Source: Pleomorphochaeta sp964545735 (lineage in GTDB: Bacteria > Spirochaetota > Spirochaetia > Sphaerochaetales > Sphaerochaetaceae). From it: a stretch of 14,974 nt of DNA. Within the stretch, counting starts at the first letter, position 1. Each line of letters opens with the position of its first letter. The translations under genes were made by a program, and so were the position numbers. The notes under the pieces are model-generated. The model saw only the letters and a list, made by a program, of their open reading frames with translations. It did not search any database and was not told the DNA's origin. Shown here one piece after another: positions 7,438 through 13,464 of this stretch. Where the stretch lies: contig CAZJGS010000061.1 in assembly GCA_964545735.1 (NCBI GenBank), positions 1 through 14,974 of the forward strand. The letters are read 5' to 3'.

Positions 7438-8475
7438 TTATAAATTGTTAACTTCAGCTTCGAGTTTTTCAAGAAGTTTCTTTGCTCTATCTCCATTCTC
7501 TTGTTTGAAAAATTCTCTAACAGGAAGTGCAGCATTCTTAAATTCAGTCAAAGCTTCATCTGTAAGTTCTACAACTTCAACATTCTCAGCTAGAATTTTC
7601 TCAGCAGCTAAATTCGCTTCATTCTGCATTTTAAATGCAACATCATGCATCTCTGCAATTGTTTCAGTTAAAATCTTCTGAAGATCTTCTGGAAGAGCAT
7701 TAAAAGCTTTATCATTCATGAAGACTCCTTCGAGATACATGATATGATTTGATTTGATTAGATAATCTTGAACTTCATACCATTTCATATCTACAAGAGC
7801 TCCAAGAGGATTTTCAACTCCTGATACCATGTTCAACTGCAAAGCACTGTATACATCTGTGTAAGGGACTGGTGTTGGATTAGCACCATAAGCTTCATAA
7901 TTCTTGATGATTAAAGGAGTGTCCATTGTTCTAAAGGTTAGTCCCTCAAAATCTTTTGGAGATTCAATCTTTCTACTACTCAACCAATCACTTGCACCTA
8001 AAGGCCAAAGGTCAACAAGTTTAAGATTCTTCTCAGCATAGATAGCAGGAAGGTCCTCGGTAGCAACTTTACTTGAAGCAAGGAAGTCATAGGCTTCTTT
8101 AACATCACTTGGGAGAAGATAATGAAGAGCAAATATTTGACCTTCAGGGACGATAGTTGCAACATTACCAGGGCTAACGATAGCCATTTGTGTCGCACCA
8201 GTTAAGAGGTGTTCAATCAAGTCTACACCTACACCTAGCTGACCAACTTGGAATATTTCAAATTTGATTCTACCGTTACTCTTCTCTTCTACTCGTCGTG
8301 CCAATTCTTTTGCATAAAGGTCTGGAACGGTATCTGCATACTCTTCATGGGTAACCTTGAAGGTATAAACTTTTTCAACATCTTTTGCACTTGCAGAAGC
8401 ATCATCAGAATTTTTTGCACAGGAAACGAGCATTAAACTTAACAATACTAGACTTAATAACATAATTTTTTTCAT
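7438..8475 (-). CDS. TRAP transporter substrate-binding lipoprotein (DctP family)
   Basis: A 345-residue extracytoplasmic solute receptor. A lipoprotein signal peptide ends in the lipobox LVSC with Cys19 as the lipidated residue; a short Ser/Asp/Ala linker follows. The DctP fold is clear: GRIKFEIFQVGQLG near 68-81, and GLTFRTMDTP followed by YEAYGANPTPVPYTDVYSAL (178-212). R182 aligns with the arginine that binds the substrate carboxylate in this family, and N222 (GVENP) with the conserved pocket Asn. The ligand is therefore probably an organic acid or an amino-acid-like anion; identity unknown. AAGGAG lies 8 bp before the ATG. It is third in its operon, after the two membrane subunits, which is not the most common P-Q-M order. 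A hairpin in the 80-bp gap upstream may support its separate or higher expression. Confidence 0.95.
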   Translation of the reverse strand: MKKIMLLSLVLLSLMLVSCAKNSDDASASAKDVEKVYTFKVTHEEYADTVPDLYAKELARRVEEKSNGRIKFEIFQVGQLGVGVDLIEHLLTGATQMAIVSPGNVATIVPEGQIFALHYLLPSDVKEAYDFLASSKVATEDLPAIYAEKNLKLVDLWPLGASDWLSSRKIESPKDFEGLTFRTMDTPLIIKNYEAYGANPTPVPYTDVYSALQLNMVSGVENPLGALVDMKWYEVQDYLIKSNHIMYLEGVFMNDKAFNALPEDLQKILTETIAEMHDVAFKMQNEANLAAEKILAENVEVVELTDEALTEFKNAALPVREFFKQENGDRAKKLLEKLEAEVNNL

Positions 8476-8504
8476 TATAAAACTCCTTTTATATTTTAAA
8501 TAAA

Positions 8505-8543
8505 CTACAGATGCCGGAAATAGATATCACTGCCAGCATGCAG
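8505..8543 (-). other. Intercistronic hairpin between TRAP permease and binding-protein genes
   Basis: On the minus-strand transcript ATGCTGG and CCGGCAT pair over 7 bp including a G-U, extended by CTGC/GTAG across a 2-nt bulge, with a loop of about 15 nt. It fills much of the 80-bp gap between the permease stop and the DctP ribosome binding site and has no U-run. Hairpins in such gaps commonly stabilise the downstream messenger of an abundant binding protein; that is inference. Confidence 0.5.
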
Positions 8544-8555
8544 TTTGAAATCAAT

Positions 8556-9833
8556 TTAATTCATCAAAGATCCCAAGAATAGAGATATCTGTGGGAATGC
8601 AGAAATCAATAAACAAGCGAACAAGAGAATAGCAATATATGGCCCTTCATTCTTAATAACCGTAAGAAACGGCTTATCAAATATTGCGCTACAGGTGAAA
8701 ATACTCGTACCAAATGGTGGGGTACCTGAACCAATGGCTACCTGAAGGGTAATTATAATTCCAAGATGTACTAAATCAATCCCTGCTGCTGCAGCGATAG
8801 GTACGAAGATTGGAGTCAAAATTAGAATAACGACTACAGCCTCGATAAACATACAACCTGCAAAGAAGAATAAATTCACTACAAGCAAAATCATAAATAT
8901 TGAAGGATTAGATCCAAGAAGACCTTCTGTCATAATCTGAGGGACTCGAGCGTAAGAGATAACCCAAGAGAATGCACCACCAACAGCTACAAGAATAAAT
9001 ACAACTGTTGTAATAATACCTGTAGATAAAGCAATCTTGTATATTTCACGAATCTTAATACTCTTATAGATGAATACCTCAACAATAAGTGCATAAAGTA
9101 CTGATACAGCAGCAGCCTCTGTAGGGCTAAAGATACCAGTATAGATACCTCCCATAATGATTAATGGGAAACCAAAAGCCAAAAAAGAACTCTTAGTTGC
9201 TTTCCATCTATCAGCAACAGAAGCCTTTGATAATCTAGGAATTTTCTTCACTTTTGCATAAATCGCACAGTAAATTCCGAAGAAAATTAAAATAACCACT
9301 GCGGGACCAAGACCAGCAATAAACAAATCTCCAATAGATGCACCACTGGCAACACCATAAACAACCATTCCAAGACTTGGTGGAATTAAATAAGCAAGAT
9401 TACTGGAGTTAATTATTAAAGCCATAATTTCACTTTCACTGTATCCACGTTCAAGTAATTTCTTACGAACTGGTCTTCCTACTGCAACTACAGTCGCTTG
9501 AGTAGAACCTGAGATAGAACCGAAAAGAGCACAGGTCAGAGAAGTCGTTGTTGCCATACCTCCAGGGAGGTGCCCTACGAAACTCTCTACAAAATCTAGC
9601 AATCGATTAGAAGTATGTCCCGTACACATAATATCTGCTGCCAACATGAACATTGGGATTGCCATTAACACTGGACTCTGAACACCAAGAACCATCTGCT
9701 GAACAACCGTAAAAACCTCTACACTTGGCATATAAACCAACATATAGAAAAGTGTAGAAAAGAGCATAGTCATCATCATCGGAAAACCAAGCAACAGTAA
9801 AATAACCATAATTCCTAATAAACTAAATACCAT
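8556..9833 (-). CDS. TRAP transporter large permease subunit (DctM type)
   Basis: The ion-gradient-driven membrane channel subunit, 425 residues from the ATG at 9831-9833, with about 12 hydrophobic segments. Family marks include the N-terminal VILLLLGFPMMM helix, GSISGSTQATVVAVG, INSSNLAYLIPPSLGMVVYG, the glycine/alanine-rich FSPTEAAAVSVLYAL, and GSGTPPFGTSIF near the C-terminus. An upstream in-frame TTG at 9851 gives six extra polar residues but is not the likely start: the Shine-Dalgarno GGGGAGG lies inside that extension, correctly spaced before the ATG, and DctM proteins normally begin at this helix. With this start the gene overlaps the small subunit gene by 11 bp, which means translational coupling. 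Works with the DctQ- and DctP-type partners encoded on either side. Confidence 0.93.
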   Translation of the reverse strand: MVFSLLGIMVILLLLGFPMMMTMLFSTLFYMLVYMPSVEVFTVVQQMVLGVQSPVLMAIPMFMLAADIMCTGHTSNRLLDFVESFVGHLPGGMATTTSLTCALFGSISGSTQATVVAVGRPVRKKLLERGYSESEIMALIINSSNLAYLIPPSLGMVVYGVASGASIGDLFIAGLGPAVVILIFFGIYCAIYAKVKKIPRLSKASVADRWKATKSSFLAFGFPLIIMGGIYTGIFSPTEAAAVSVLYALIVEVFIYKSIKIREIYKIALSTGIITTVVFILVAVGGAFSWVISYARVPQIMTEGLLGSNPSIFMILLVVNLFFFAGCMFIEAVVVILILTPIFVPIAAAAGIDLVHLGIIITLQVAIGSGTPPFGTSIFTCSAIFDKPFLTVIKNEGPYIAILLFACLLISAFPQISLFLGSLMN

Positions 9834-10353
9834 TTTCTTCCTCCCCTGCAATTTTCTCAGTACCTATATAAAGTTCAGGTTCTTTGATATTAATTATGAT
9901 ATTCAAGAAGTACTGAATAGCCCCTAACCCAAAACCAATTGGGACAATCACTACACGAATCCACGCTGGTAGTTCCAAAGCTGAAGTAACCCTTCCGAGC
10001 ATCATGGTATAACCGATATACTGGAATGCGATATAGCATACATATATATACGTCACACAAGTCACTGCAGAGATAAAAATTATCAAAACCTTCTGCACCT
10101 TAAGAGGTACTGCATCAAATAATGCTGACATCCTAATATGTCTACCCTTCTTAGCTGCATATCCAATACCACTAAATGTAGCAAGTATAATCAGTGTCGC
10201 ACCCATTTCATTAGCTGCTGGGATACTGTTAGAAAAAAACTTTCTAGCTATAACATTTGCAATGAGAATTATCGCCATTAGGATAATACTCATGCCGAGT
10301 ATCCATTCAGTAAATGTCGTTACATAATCATCTATCTTTTTAACTATATTCAT
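9823..10353 (-). CDS. TRAP transporter small permease subunit (DctQ type)
   Basis: A 176-residue inner-membrane protein with four hydrophobic segments (about 17-35, 48-66, 86-108 and 130-152). Family marks are the NVIARKFF stretch after helix 1, the following IPAANEMGATL with a conserved Glu, and the KKGRHIRMSALFD loop. It pairs with the large subunit to form the membrane part of the transporter. The first gene of the operon: ATG at 10351-10353 with AAGGGGG 4 bp upstream; an adjacent TTG at 10356 is a less likely start. Its 3' end overlaps the permease gene. Substrate unknown. Confidence 0.92.
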   Translation of the reverse strand: MNIVKKIDDYVTTFTEWILGMSIILMAIILIANVIARKFFSNSIPAANEMGATLIILATFSGIGYAAKKGRHIRMSALFDAVPLKVQKVLIIFISAVTCVTYIYVCYIAFQYIGYTMMLGRVTSALELPAWIRVVIVPIGFGLGAIQYFLNIIINIKEPELYIGTEKIAGEEENGI

Positions 10354-10410
10354 CAAACCCCCTTGAAAAATTACTAATTAATTTTATTCAACCTTGTCAA
10401 CTATATATCT

Positions 10411-10439
10411 ACTATGACTCAACATTATTGATTTGTCAA
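10411..10439 (-). promoter_or_regulatory. Promoter of the TRAP/hydrolase operon
   Basis: On the minus strand TTGACA (10434-10439) is followed after exactly 17 bp by CATAGT (10411-10416), matching the vegetative consensus 6/6 and 4/6. The expected start is near 10404, about 50 nt before the first ATG. A second TTGACA (10394-10399) lies downstream but lacks a good -10. Confidence 0.65.
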
Positions 10440-10440
10440 T
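10427..10440. promoter_or_regulatory. Candidate operator over the operon -35
   Basis: ATTGA and TCAAT form a perfect 5-bp inverted repeat around a 4-bp centre (ATTGATTTGTCAAT on the plus strand), covering the whole -35 hexamer. A dimeric XRE regulator bound here would block the promoter. The link to the operon's own XRE-cupin protein is inference. Confidence 0.4.
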
Positions 10441-10464
10441 TTTTTTTTCCAACTTTTTTCCAAC
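10440..10464 (-). repeat. Tandem 11-bp A-tract repeat upstream of the operon promoter
   Basis: On the minus strand GTTGGAAAAAA occurs twice head to tail (10454-10464 and 10443-10453), and the second A-tract runs on to the -35. The 11-bp period keeps both A-tracts on nearly the same helix face. This is the layout of an UP element or bent DNA that strengthens a promoter. Confidence 0.55.
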
Positions 10465-10576
10465 ACCGTGCGCAAGTAATATGTAAGGCTCTAGTGAAAA
10501 AGCTATAAAAAATAACAAAACCCATAAATTCTCTTATACTAGTGTAATTAATTAAAAAACATAGTGGGAAAAAAAT

Positions 10577-10694
10577 ATGGGTCAACTAAACAATAACACA
10601 AATTGTTTTTGGATTAGGTGAAATTTTAGTTTGAAGAAAAATTGATGGTGAAAAATATTCATCTACAAAAGGCTTGATTGAAAATATTTTATAG
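10577..10694 (+). pseudogene. Relic of a RelB/DinJ-type antitoxin gene
   Basis: The 118 bp before the toxin-like gene hold no intact antitoxin. An ATG at 10577 starts a 14-codon ORF that stops at 10619-10621. In a different frame, codons from 10635 to the TAG at 10692-10694 read RKIDGEKYSSTKGLIENIL, which looks like the usual last helix of DinJ/RelB antitoxins ('..kYssveELieel'). That stop abuts the toxin ATG, as expected in such operons. An antitoxin of this family needs about 85-95 codons, so most of the DNA-binding part has been deleted or scrambled. The assignment rests on a short tail and on position. Confidence 0.45.
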
Positions 10695-10958
10695 ATGTTT
10701 TCTTTACAAGTTACTACTCAATTTAAAAAAGACTTAAAACTGGTAAAAAAGAAAAACCTTACTATCCAAAAATTTGAACAAGTTATTACTCTTCTTTTAG
10801 AAGAGAAAGAGCTTAATCAAAAATATAAAGATCCCCAATTATCTGGTAAATATATTGGTTTTAGAGAATGTCATATTGAACCAGATTGGCTTTTAATTTA
10901 TGCTTTAAATAAGGGTCTTCCAACCTATTTGTGGGTTAACTCCAATTATCTTTCATAA
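10695..10958 (+). CDS. YafQ-family toxin, catalytically degenerate
   Basis: An 87-residue protein recognisable as a RelE-superfamily YafQ toxin, normally a ribosome-dependent mRNA endonuclease: FKKDLKLVKKK at the N-terminus, YKDPQLSG at 44-51, and RECHIEPDWLLIY at 57-69. H60 and D64 match E. coli YafQ H63 and D67. The other active-site positions are lost: YafQ H50 corresponds to Pro or Gln (47-48), and the family ending RTG-H---F is replaced by WVNSNYLS, removing the H87 and F91 equivalents and the Arg. The C-terminus may reflect a frameshift or drift. With no intact antitoxin beside it, an inactive survivor is the best reading. A good terminator follows 30 bp later. Confidence 0.8.
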   Translation: MFSLQVTTQFKKDLKLVKKKNLTIQKFEQVITLLLEEKELNQKYKDPQLSGKYIGFRECHIEPDWLLIYALNKGLPTYLWVNSNYLS

Positions 10959-10985
10959 TGAATGCTCTGTATATTGATAATACCA

Positions 10986-11028
10986 TAAAGCACTTTTATT
11001 AAGAAAATGCTTTAAGTTTTTTTGTTTT
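10986..11028 (+). terminator. Intrinsic terminator after the YafQ-like gene
   Basis: TAAAGCA (10986-10992) pairs with TGCTTTA (11008-11014); after a bulged C, TTTT pairs with AAAA inside; the loop is ATTAAG. A run of T follows at 11017-11023 with more T to 11028. It ends transcription of the toxin relic. Confidence 0.8.
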
Positions 11029-11031
11029 AAT

Positions 11032-11061
11032 AGTGGGAGTGGTATGCTGCTTACGCCCACT
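11032..11061. repeat. Short GC-rich hairpin after the terminator
   Basis: AGTGGG (11032-11037) and CCCACT (11056-11061) pair, with further GTGG/TTAC pairing inside around TATGCTGC. It stands out as a GC-rich patch in a strongly AT-rich spacer. There is no T-run and no second copy in the window, so its nature is unknown. Confidence 0.4.
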
Positions 11062-11180
11062 TCAAATATTGTTCCAATAAATTAGATAAAATACAAACTT
11101 ATGAAACTTGTTACAAATAATTAAATACTATTTATTTAAATTAATTCCTTAGTAATAAAAGATTTAAGCTTAAATTGTCA

Positions 11181-11220
11181 TATTATTAAAATAAATATTA
11201 TTAAAATAAAATATTTTATT
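11181..11220. repeat. 15-bp tandem repeat joined to a 16-bp palindrome upstream of the secreted-protein promoter
   Basis: TATTATTAAAATAAA occurs twice without a gap (11181-11195 and 11196-11210). The second copy runs into a perfect palindrome, AATAAAATATTTTATT (11205-11220), that ends 9 bp before the -35 hexamer. This could be an activator site, an UP element, or chance in AT-rich DNA; the exact tandem copy makes chance less likely. Confidence 0.6.
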
Positions 11221-11229
11221 AATTAACTG

Positions 11230-11258
11230 TTGACATATGCTACATGCTATTGTATTAT
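11230..11258 (+). promoter_or_regulatory. Strong vegetative-type promoter for the secreted protein
   Basis: TTGACA (11230-11235), a 17-bp spacer and TATTAT (11253-11258) match the consensus 6/6 and 5/6. The expected start is near 11265, just at the beginning of a perfect hairpin and about 50 nt before the ATG. It is the best promoter match seen in the window. Confidence 0.75.
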
Positions 11259-11261
11259 ATA

Positions 11262-11287
11262 TATATCTTAAAGGAAATTAAGATATA
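11262..11287 (+). promoter_or_regulatory. 5'-UTR hairpin with AGGAAA loop
   Basis: TATATCTTAA (11262-11271) and TTAAGATATA (11278-11287) are perfect 10-bp arms around the loop AGGAAA. It sits at the predicted 5' end of the messenger, 29 bp before the ATG. A terminal stem of this kind usually protects a messenger from 5'-end decay. The exposed AGGA could also bind the ribosome or a small RNA. Confidence 0.6.
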
Positions 11288-11316
11288 CAAAAAAACATTT
11301 TAACGGGAAAATCAAA

Positions 11317-11907
11317 ATGAAAAAAATTTTAACAACATTATTAATAGCATCAATTACAATCACAGGATTATTCGCTTATTCATCACCAAGTGTAATTCTT
11401 ACAACAGAAGCACCAGAAGTTGATTATAATTTTAAATTACAAAAACTCAATGCTGCAATGACTGCTTATGAAGATTTTGAACCAGGTCAAGCAGAAATTA
11501 TTTCACTTACTTCAGAATTAGGAACAACCAATGCTTTTACTATTTCAACAGTTGCAGATGGTAATATGGCAAGTGACATTACCTTTACAGCTCTAGTAAC
11601 AACTGGTGAATTTATAGATGACAGCGATGATGCTATTGAATCTGGTTGGTATCCAGTTATAGAAGATTTTTCAGCTTCAGCTACAACTGAAAATCTAATA
11701 CGTGGAAATGAAATAGTTAATTACTCAGCAGGAACTTCAGGTGATTTTACCGCTGCTTCTACTGGTACTTATACAACAACTTTCACAAGAGGTATACATG
11801 AATTTGGTACTGAAATAGCTCGCTTTAAACTACAATATAAAGCTGATGATAAAATCATAGCTGGTACCTATAATAGTATAACAACAATAGCTATTACTAC
11901 AGAATAA
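11317..11907 (+). CDS. Small exported protein of unknown function
   Basis: 196 residues. The first 20 form a Sec signal peptide (MKKILTTLLIASITITGLFA) with a likely cut after Ala20; no lipobox Cys is present, so the product is soluble outside the cytoplasm or in the periplasm. The mature part has no Cys and is rich in Thr, Ser, Ala, Glu and Asp, with alternating beta-strand patterns (for example EIISLTSELG, DITFTALVTTGEF, YTTTFTRGIHEFG, YNSITTIAITTE). This suggests an all-beta acidic fold, perhaps an adhesin-, pilin- or surface-layer-like domain, but I recognise no family. GGGA lies about 9 bp before the ATG. It is a monocistronic unit with a strong promoter and a strong terminator, so it is likely made in quantity. 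Confidence 0.82.
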   Translation: MKKILTTLLIASITITGLFAYSSPSVILTTEAPEVDYNFKLQKLNAAMTAYEDFEPGQAEIISLTSELGTTNAFTISTVADGNMASDITFTALVTTGEFIDDSDDAIESGWYPVIEDFSASATTENLIRGNEIVNYSAGTSGDFTAASTGTYTTTFTRGIHEFGTEIARFKLQYKADDKIIAGTYNSITTIAITTE

Positions 11908-11947
11908 GCATAGGCAATACTAAAGTAGTATTACAATACAATCAAAC

Positions 11948-11998
11948 AAGAACTATTACTAAAGCCAATAAGGCTTGTATGTAATGGTTCTTTTTTTT
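11948..11998 (+). terminator. Strong intrinsic terminator of the secreted-protein gene
   Basis: AAGAACTATTAC (11948-11959) pairs with GTAATGGTTCTT (11981-11992) over 12 positions, one a G-U. Inside, AAGCC pairs with GGCTT around AATAA. Eight T residues follow, starting within the stem. A smaller stem, AATACT/AGTATT (11916-11932), precedes it. Confidence 0.92.
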
Positions 11999-12319
11999 GC
12001 TCTGTATGTTTTATTTCTTGGTGATGAAATTTCTCTATAAGCTTGGTAACAAGTATTATTAGCTAGAGAGAAAGCAAGACTCTATAGGGATCGTTTTAAG
12101 GAAGTGCGAGGCAAAATCATAATACCAATGAACAGAAATAGAATATAAGGCTAAAATAGTTGATAAATCTACAAAATAAAAGAAATCCTTGGCTACTTGT
12201 AATATTGGTAAAGTCTATGGGTAGATAAGAGGAAAGAAATAAAACTTAACAGAGGAGAACTGTATTTAGTCCAAAAGCCTGCAAGATTCATTGGCAATAA
12301 TAAAGACAAATTATTTATA

Positions 12320-12344
12320 TTTGTACTATAGTTTTAATACAATA
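12320..12344 (+). repeat. 25-bp repeat, copy 1 (left of the pentapeptide gene)
   Basis: Identical in 23 of 25 positions to 13440-13464, differing only at the ninth and tenth bases (AT here, TC there). It begins TTTGTACT and ends AGTTTTAATACAATA. The outer TTGTA and TACAA are inverted. The two copies lie in the same orientation about 1.1 kb apart and enclose the pentapeptide-repeat gene. Confidence 0.7.
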
Positions 12345-12421
12345 TAAATATTTTGGTTTGAGCGAAATTATGTTCTAAATTTTAACTTAACCTTATAGGG
12401 TTTTTAAATATGATTTAATTT

Positions 12422-12430
12422 TGATATAAT
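12422..12430 (+). promoter_or_regulatory. Extended -10 promoter of the pentapeptide gene
   Basis: TGATATAAT contains a perfect TATAAT with the TGn extension; no good -35 lies 17 bp upstream, as is usual for extended -10 promoters. The predicted start near 12437 leaves a leader of about 130 nt before the ATG. Confidence 0.55.
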
Positions 12431-12566
12431 AGCATCATCAAAAGGTGTTATGTGATTTAAATATTTCACAAAAGAAGCGGTAAAAGAATTAAGGAAAATC
12501 TGTCAAACTCAACACTATAAGAACAATTAGATTATGAAATAAATATAAAACAACAGGATAATAAAA

Positions 12567-13256
12567 ATGGGTTATAAAAAGAAGAAAAAAAGTAGAAGTT
12601 TAAAGGATATTACAGGATCTGTTAAAGTAGATGATACTTCCCTTACGAAAATTAACGATTTAAAATTGTTTATAAGTGAAAATGACGATAATTATATTGA
12701 ATTGATAAATCTAGAAAATTGTGAATATTCAATTAGTATTTTTTCGTATCTCAATTTTGAATTAAGTATATTTAAAAATTGTGTTTTCCATTCTTGTGAT
12801 TTTGAAAACTCTACATTTTTAAACTGTGAATTCATTGGATGTGATTTTTCAGGCAGTAAATTCAATAAAGCATTTTTTGATAAAGTAAATATAAAGGAAT
12901 GCAAATTCAGTGGTTGTTCTTTTATATCTGCAAAGCTATCAAATATTATAATTTTTGAATCCAATTTTAATTACACTTCTCACTTTGAGTGCAAGATAGT
13001 AGATTTAAAAATCAATAATACGGCCTATATTGAAGCCTCTTTTGATGAATGTGAACTTAAGAACTTCAATATAAAAGAGGTAGATTTTACAAAAGCAGAA
13101 TTCTTTAATACTCTCCTTAAAGATATTGATTTTAGCACATCTACAATTGATAATATTAAACTCTCCAGCAATATGATGGAAATCAAGGGAATGATTGTAG
13201 ACACATATCAAGCTGCATCCTTGGCCATTGCCTTAGGGCTCATTATTAAAGATTAA
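12567..13256 (+). CDS. Pentapeptide-repeat protein
   Basis: 229 residues. After a basic N-terminus (KKKKKSR) and a short lead-in, residues 70-190 carry pentapeptide repeats with Phe, Leu or Ile at the centre and Cys, Ser or Ala two places before (for example NCVFH, SCDFE, NSTFL, NCEFI, GCDFS, GSKFN). These fold into a right-handed quadrilateral beta-helix. The C-terminal IKGMIVDTYQAASLAIALGL is a cap seen in Qnr/MfpA-like and related proteins. Some members mimic DNA and protect gyrase from poisons or toxins; that role here is inference and the family has many members of unknown job. Cys is unusually frequent in the stack. CAGGA lies 9 bp before the ATG. Monocistronic, flanked by the 25-bp repeats. 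Confidence 0.88.
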   Translation: MGYKKKKKSRSLKDITGSVKVDDTSLTKINDLKLFISENDDNYIELINLENCEYSISIFSYLNFELSIFKNCVFHSCDFENSTFLNCEFIGCDFSGSKFNKAFFDKVNIKECKFSGCSFISAKLSNIIIFESNFNYTSHFECKIVDLKINNTAYIEASFDECELKNFNIKEVDFTKAEFFNTLLKDIDFSTSTIDNIKLSSNMMEIKGMIVDTYQAASLAIALGLIIKD

Positions 13257-13439
13257 TTTGAAAAAACAAACTTCAGATTCTCCAAGGCGAGACTGCTAAG
13301 TTATATACCCCTATTAATTTTCTTTGAATTAATTTGGATTCGAGTGCAAAAATCATCTGATAATTTAACTGCATTTTAAATAGTCTAAAATTGCAATATA
13401 TATCAAAACAGGAAGAAATGGCCCTTTCTTTTAGTAGTC

Positions 13440-13464
13440 TTTGTACTTCAGTTTTAATACAATA
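13440..13464 (+). repeat. 25-bp repeat, copy 2 (right of the pentapeptide gene)
   Basis: The direct partner of 12320-12344, with two differences. It lies 184 bp after the pentapeptide stop. The flanking bases of the two copies are otherwise unlike, so the repeated unit is no longer than this. No further copy is seen in the window, which makes a CRISPR array unlikely. Confidence 0.7.

Larger units (their letters stand above)
11999..12566. other. Gene-poor stretch with apparent ORF debris
   Basis: No intact gene. In one plus-strand frame, 12050-12142 reads open for 31 codons without a start and encodes a very basic piece (LAREKARLYRDRFKEVRGK, then IIIPMNRNRI), which has the flavour of a transposase fragment. 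Further on in the same frame another open piece, RGELYLVQKPARFIGNNKDK, ends at about 12330 after several stops. A third, in another frame (about 12450-12530), reads FTKEAVKELRKICQTQHYKNN. These could be remains of one or more dead genes. The region also holds one copy of the 25-bp repeat and the next gene's promoter and leader. Confidence 0.4.

Noticed and set aside
12692..13211. Minus-strand ORFs inside the pentapeptide-repeat gene
   Set aside because: They are reverse readings of the repetitive coding sequence with no independent signals.
12320..13464. A CRISPR array or tracrRNA anti-repeat based on the 25-bp repeat
   Set aside because: Only two copies 1.1 kb apart with a whole gene between them, no regular spacers and no cas gene in the window.
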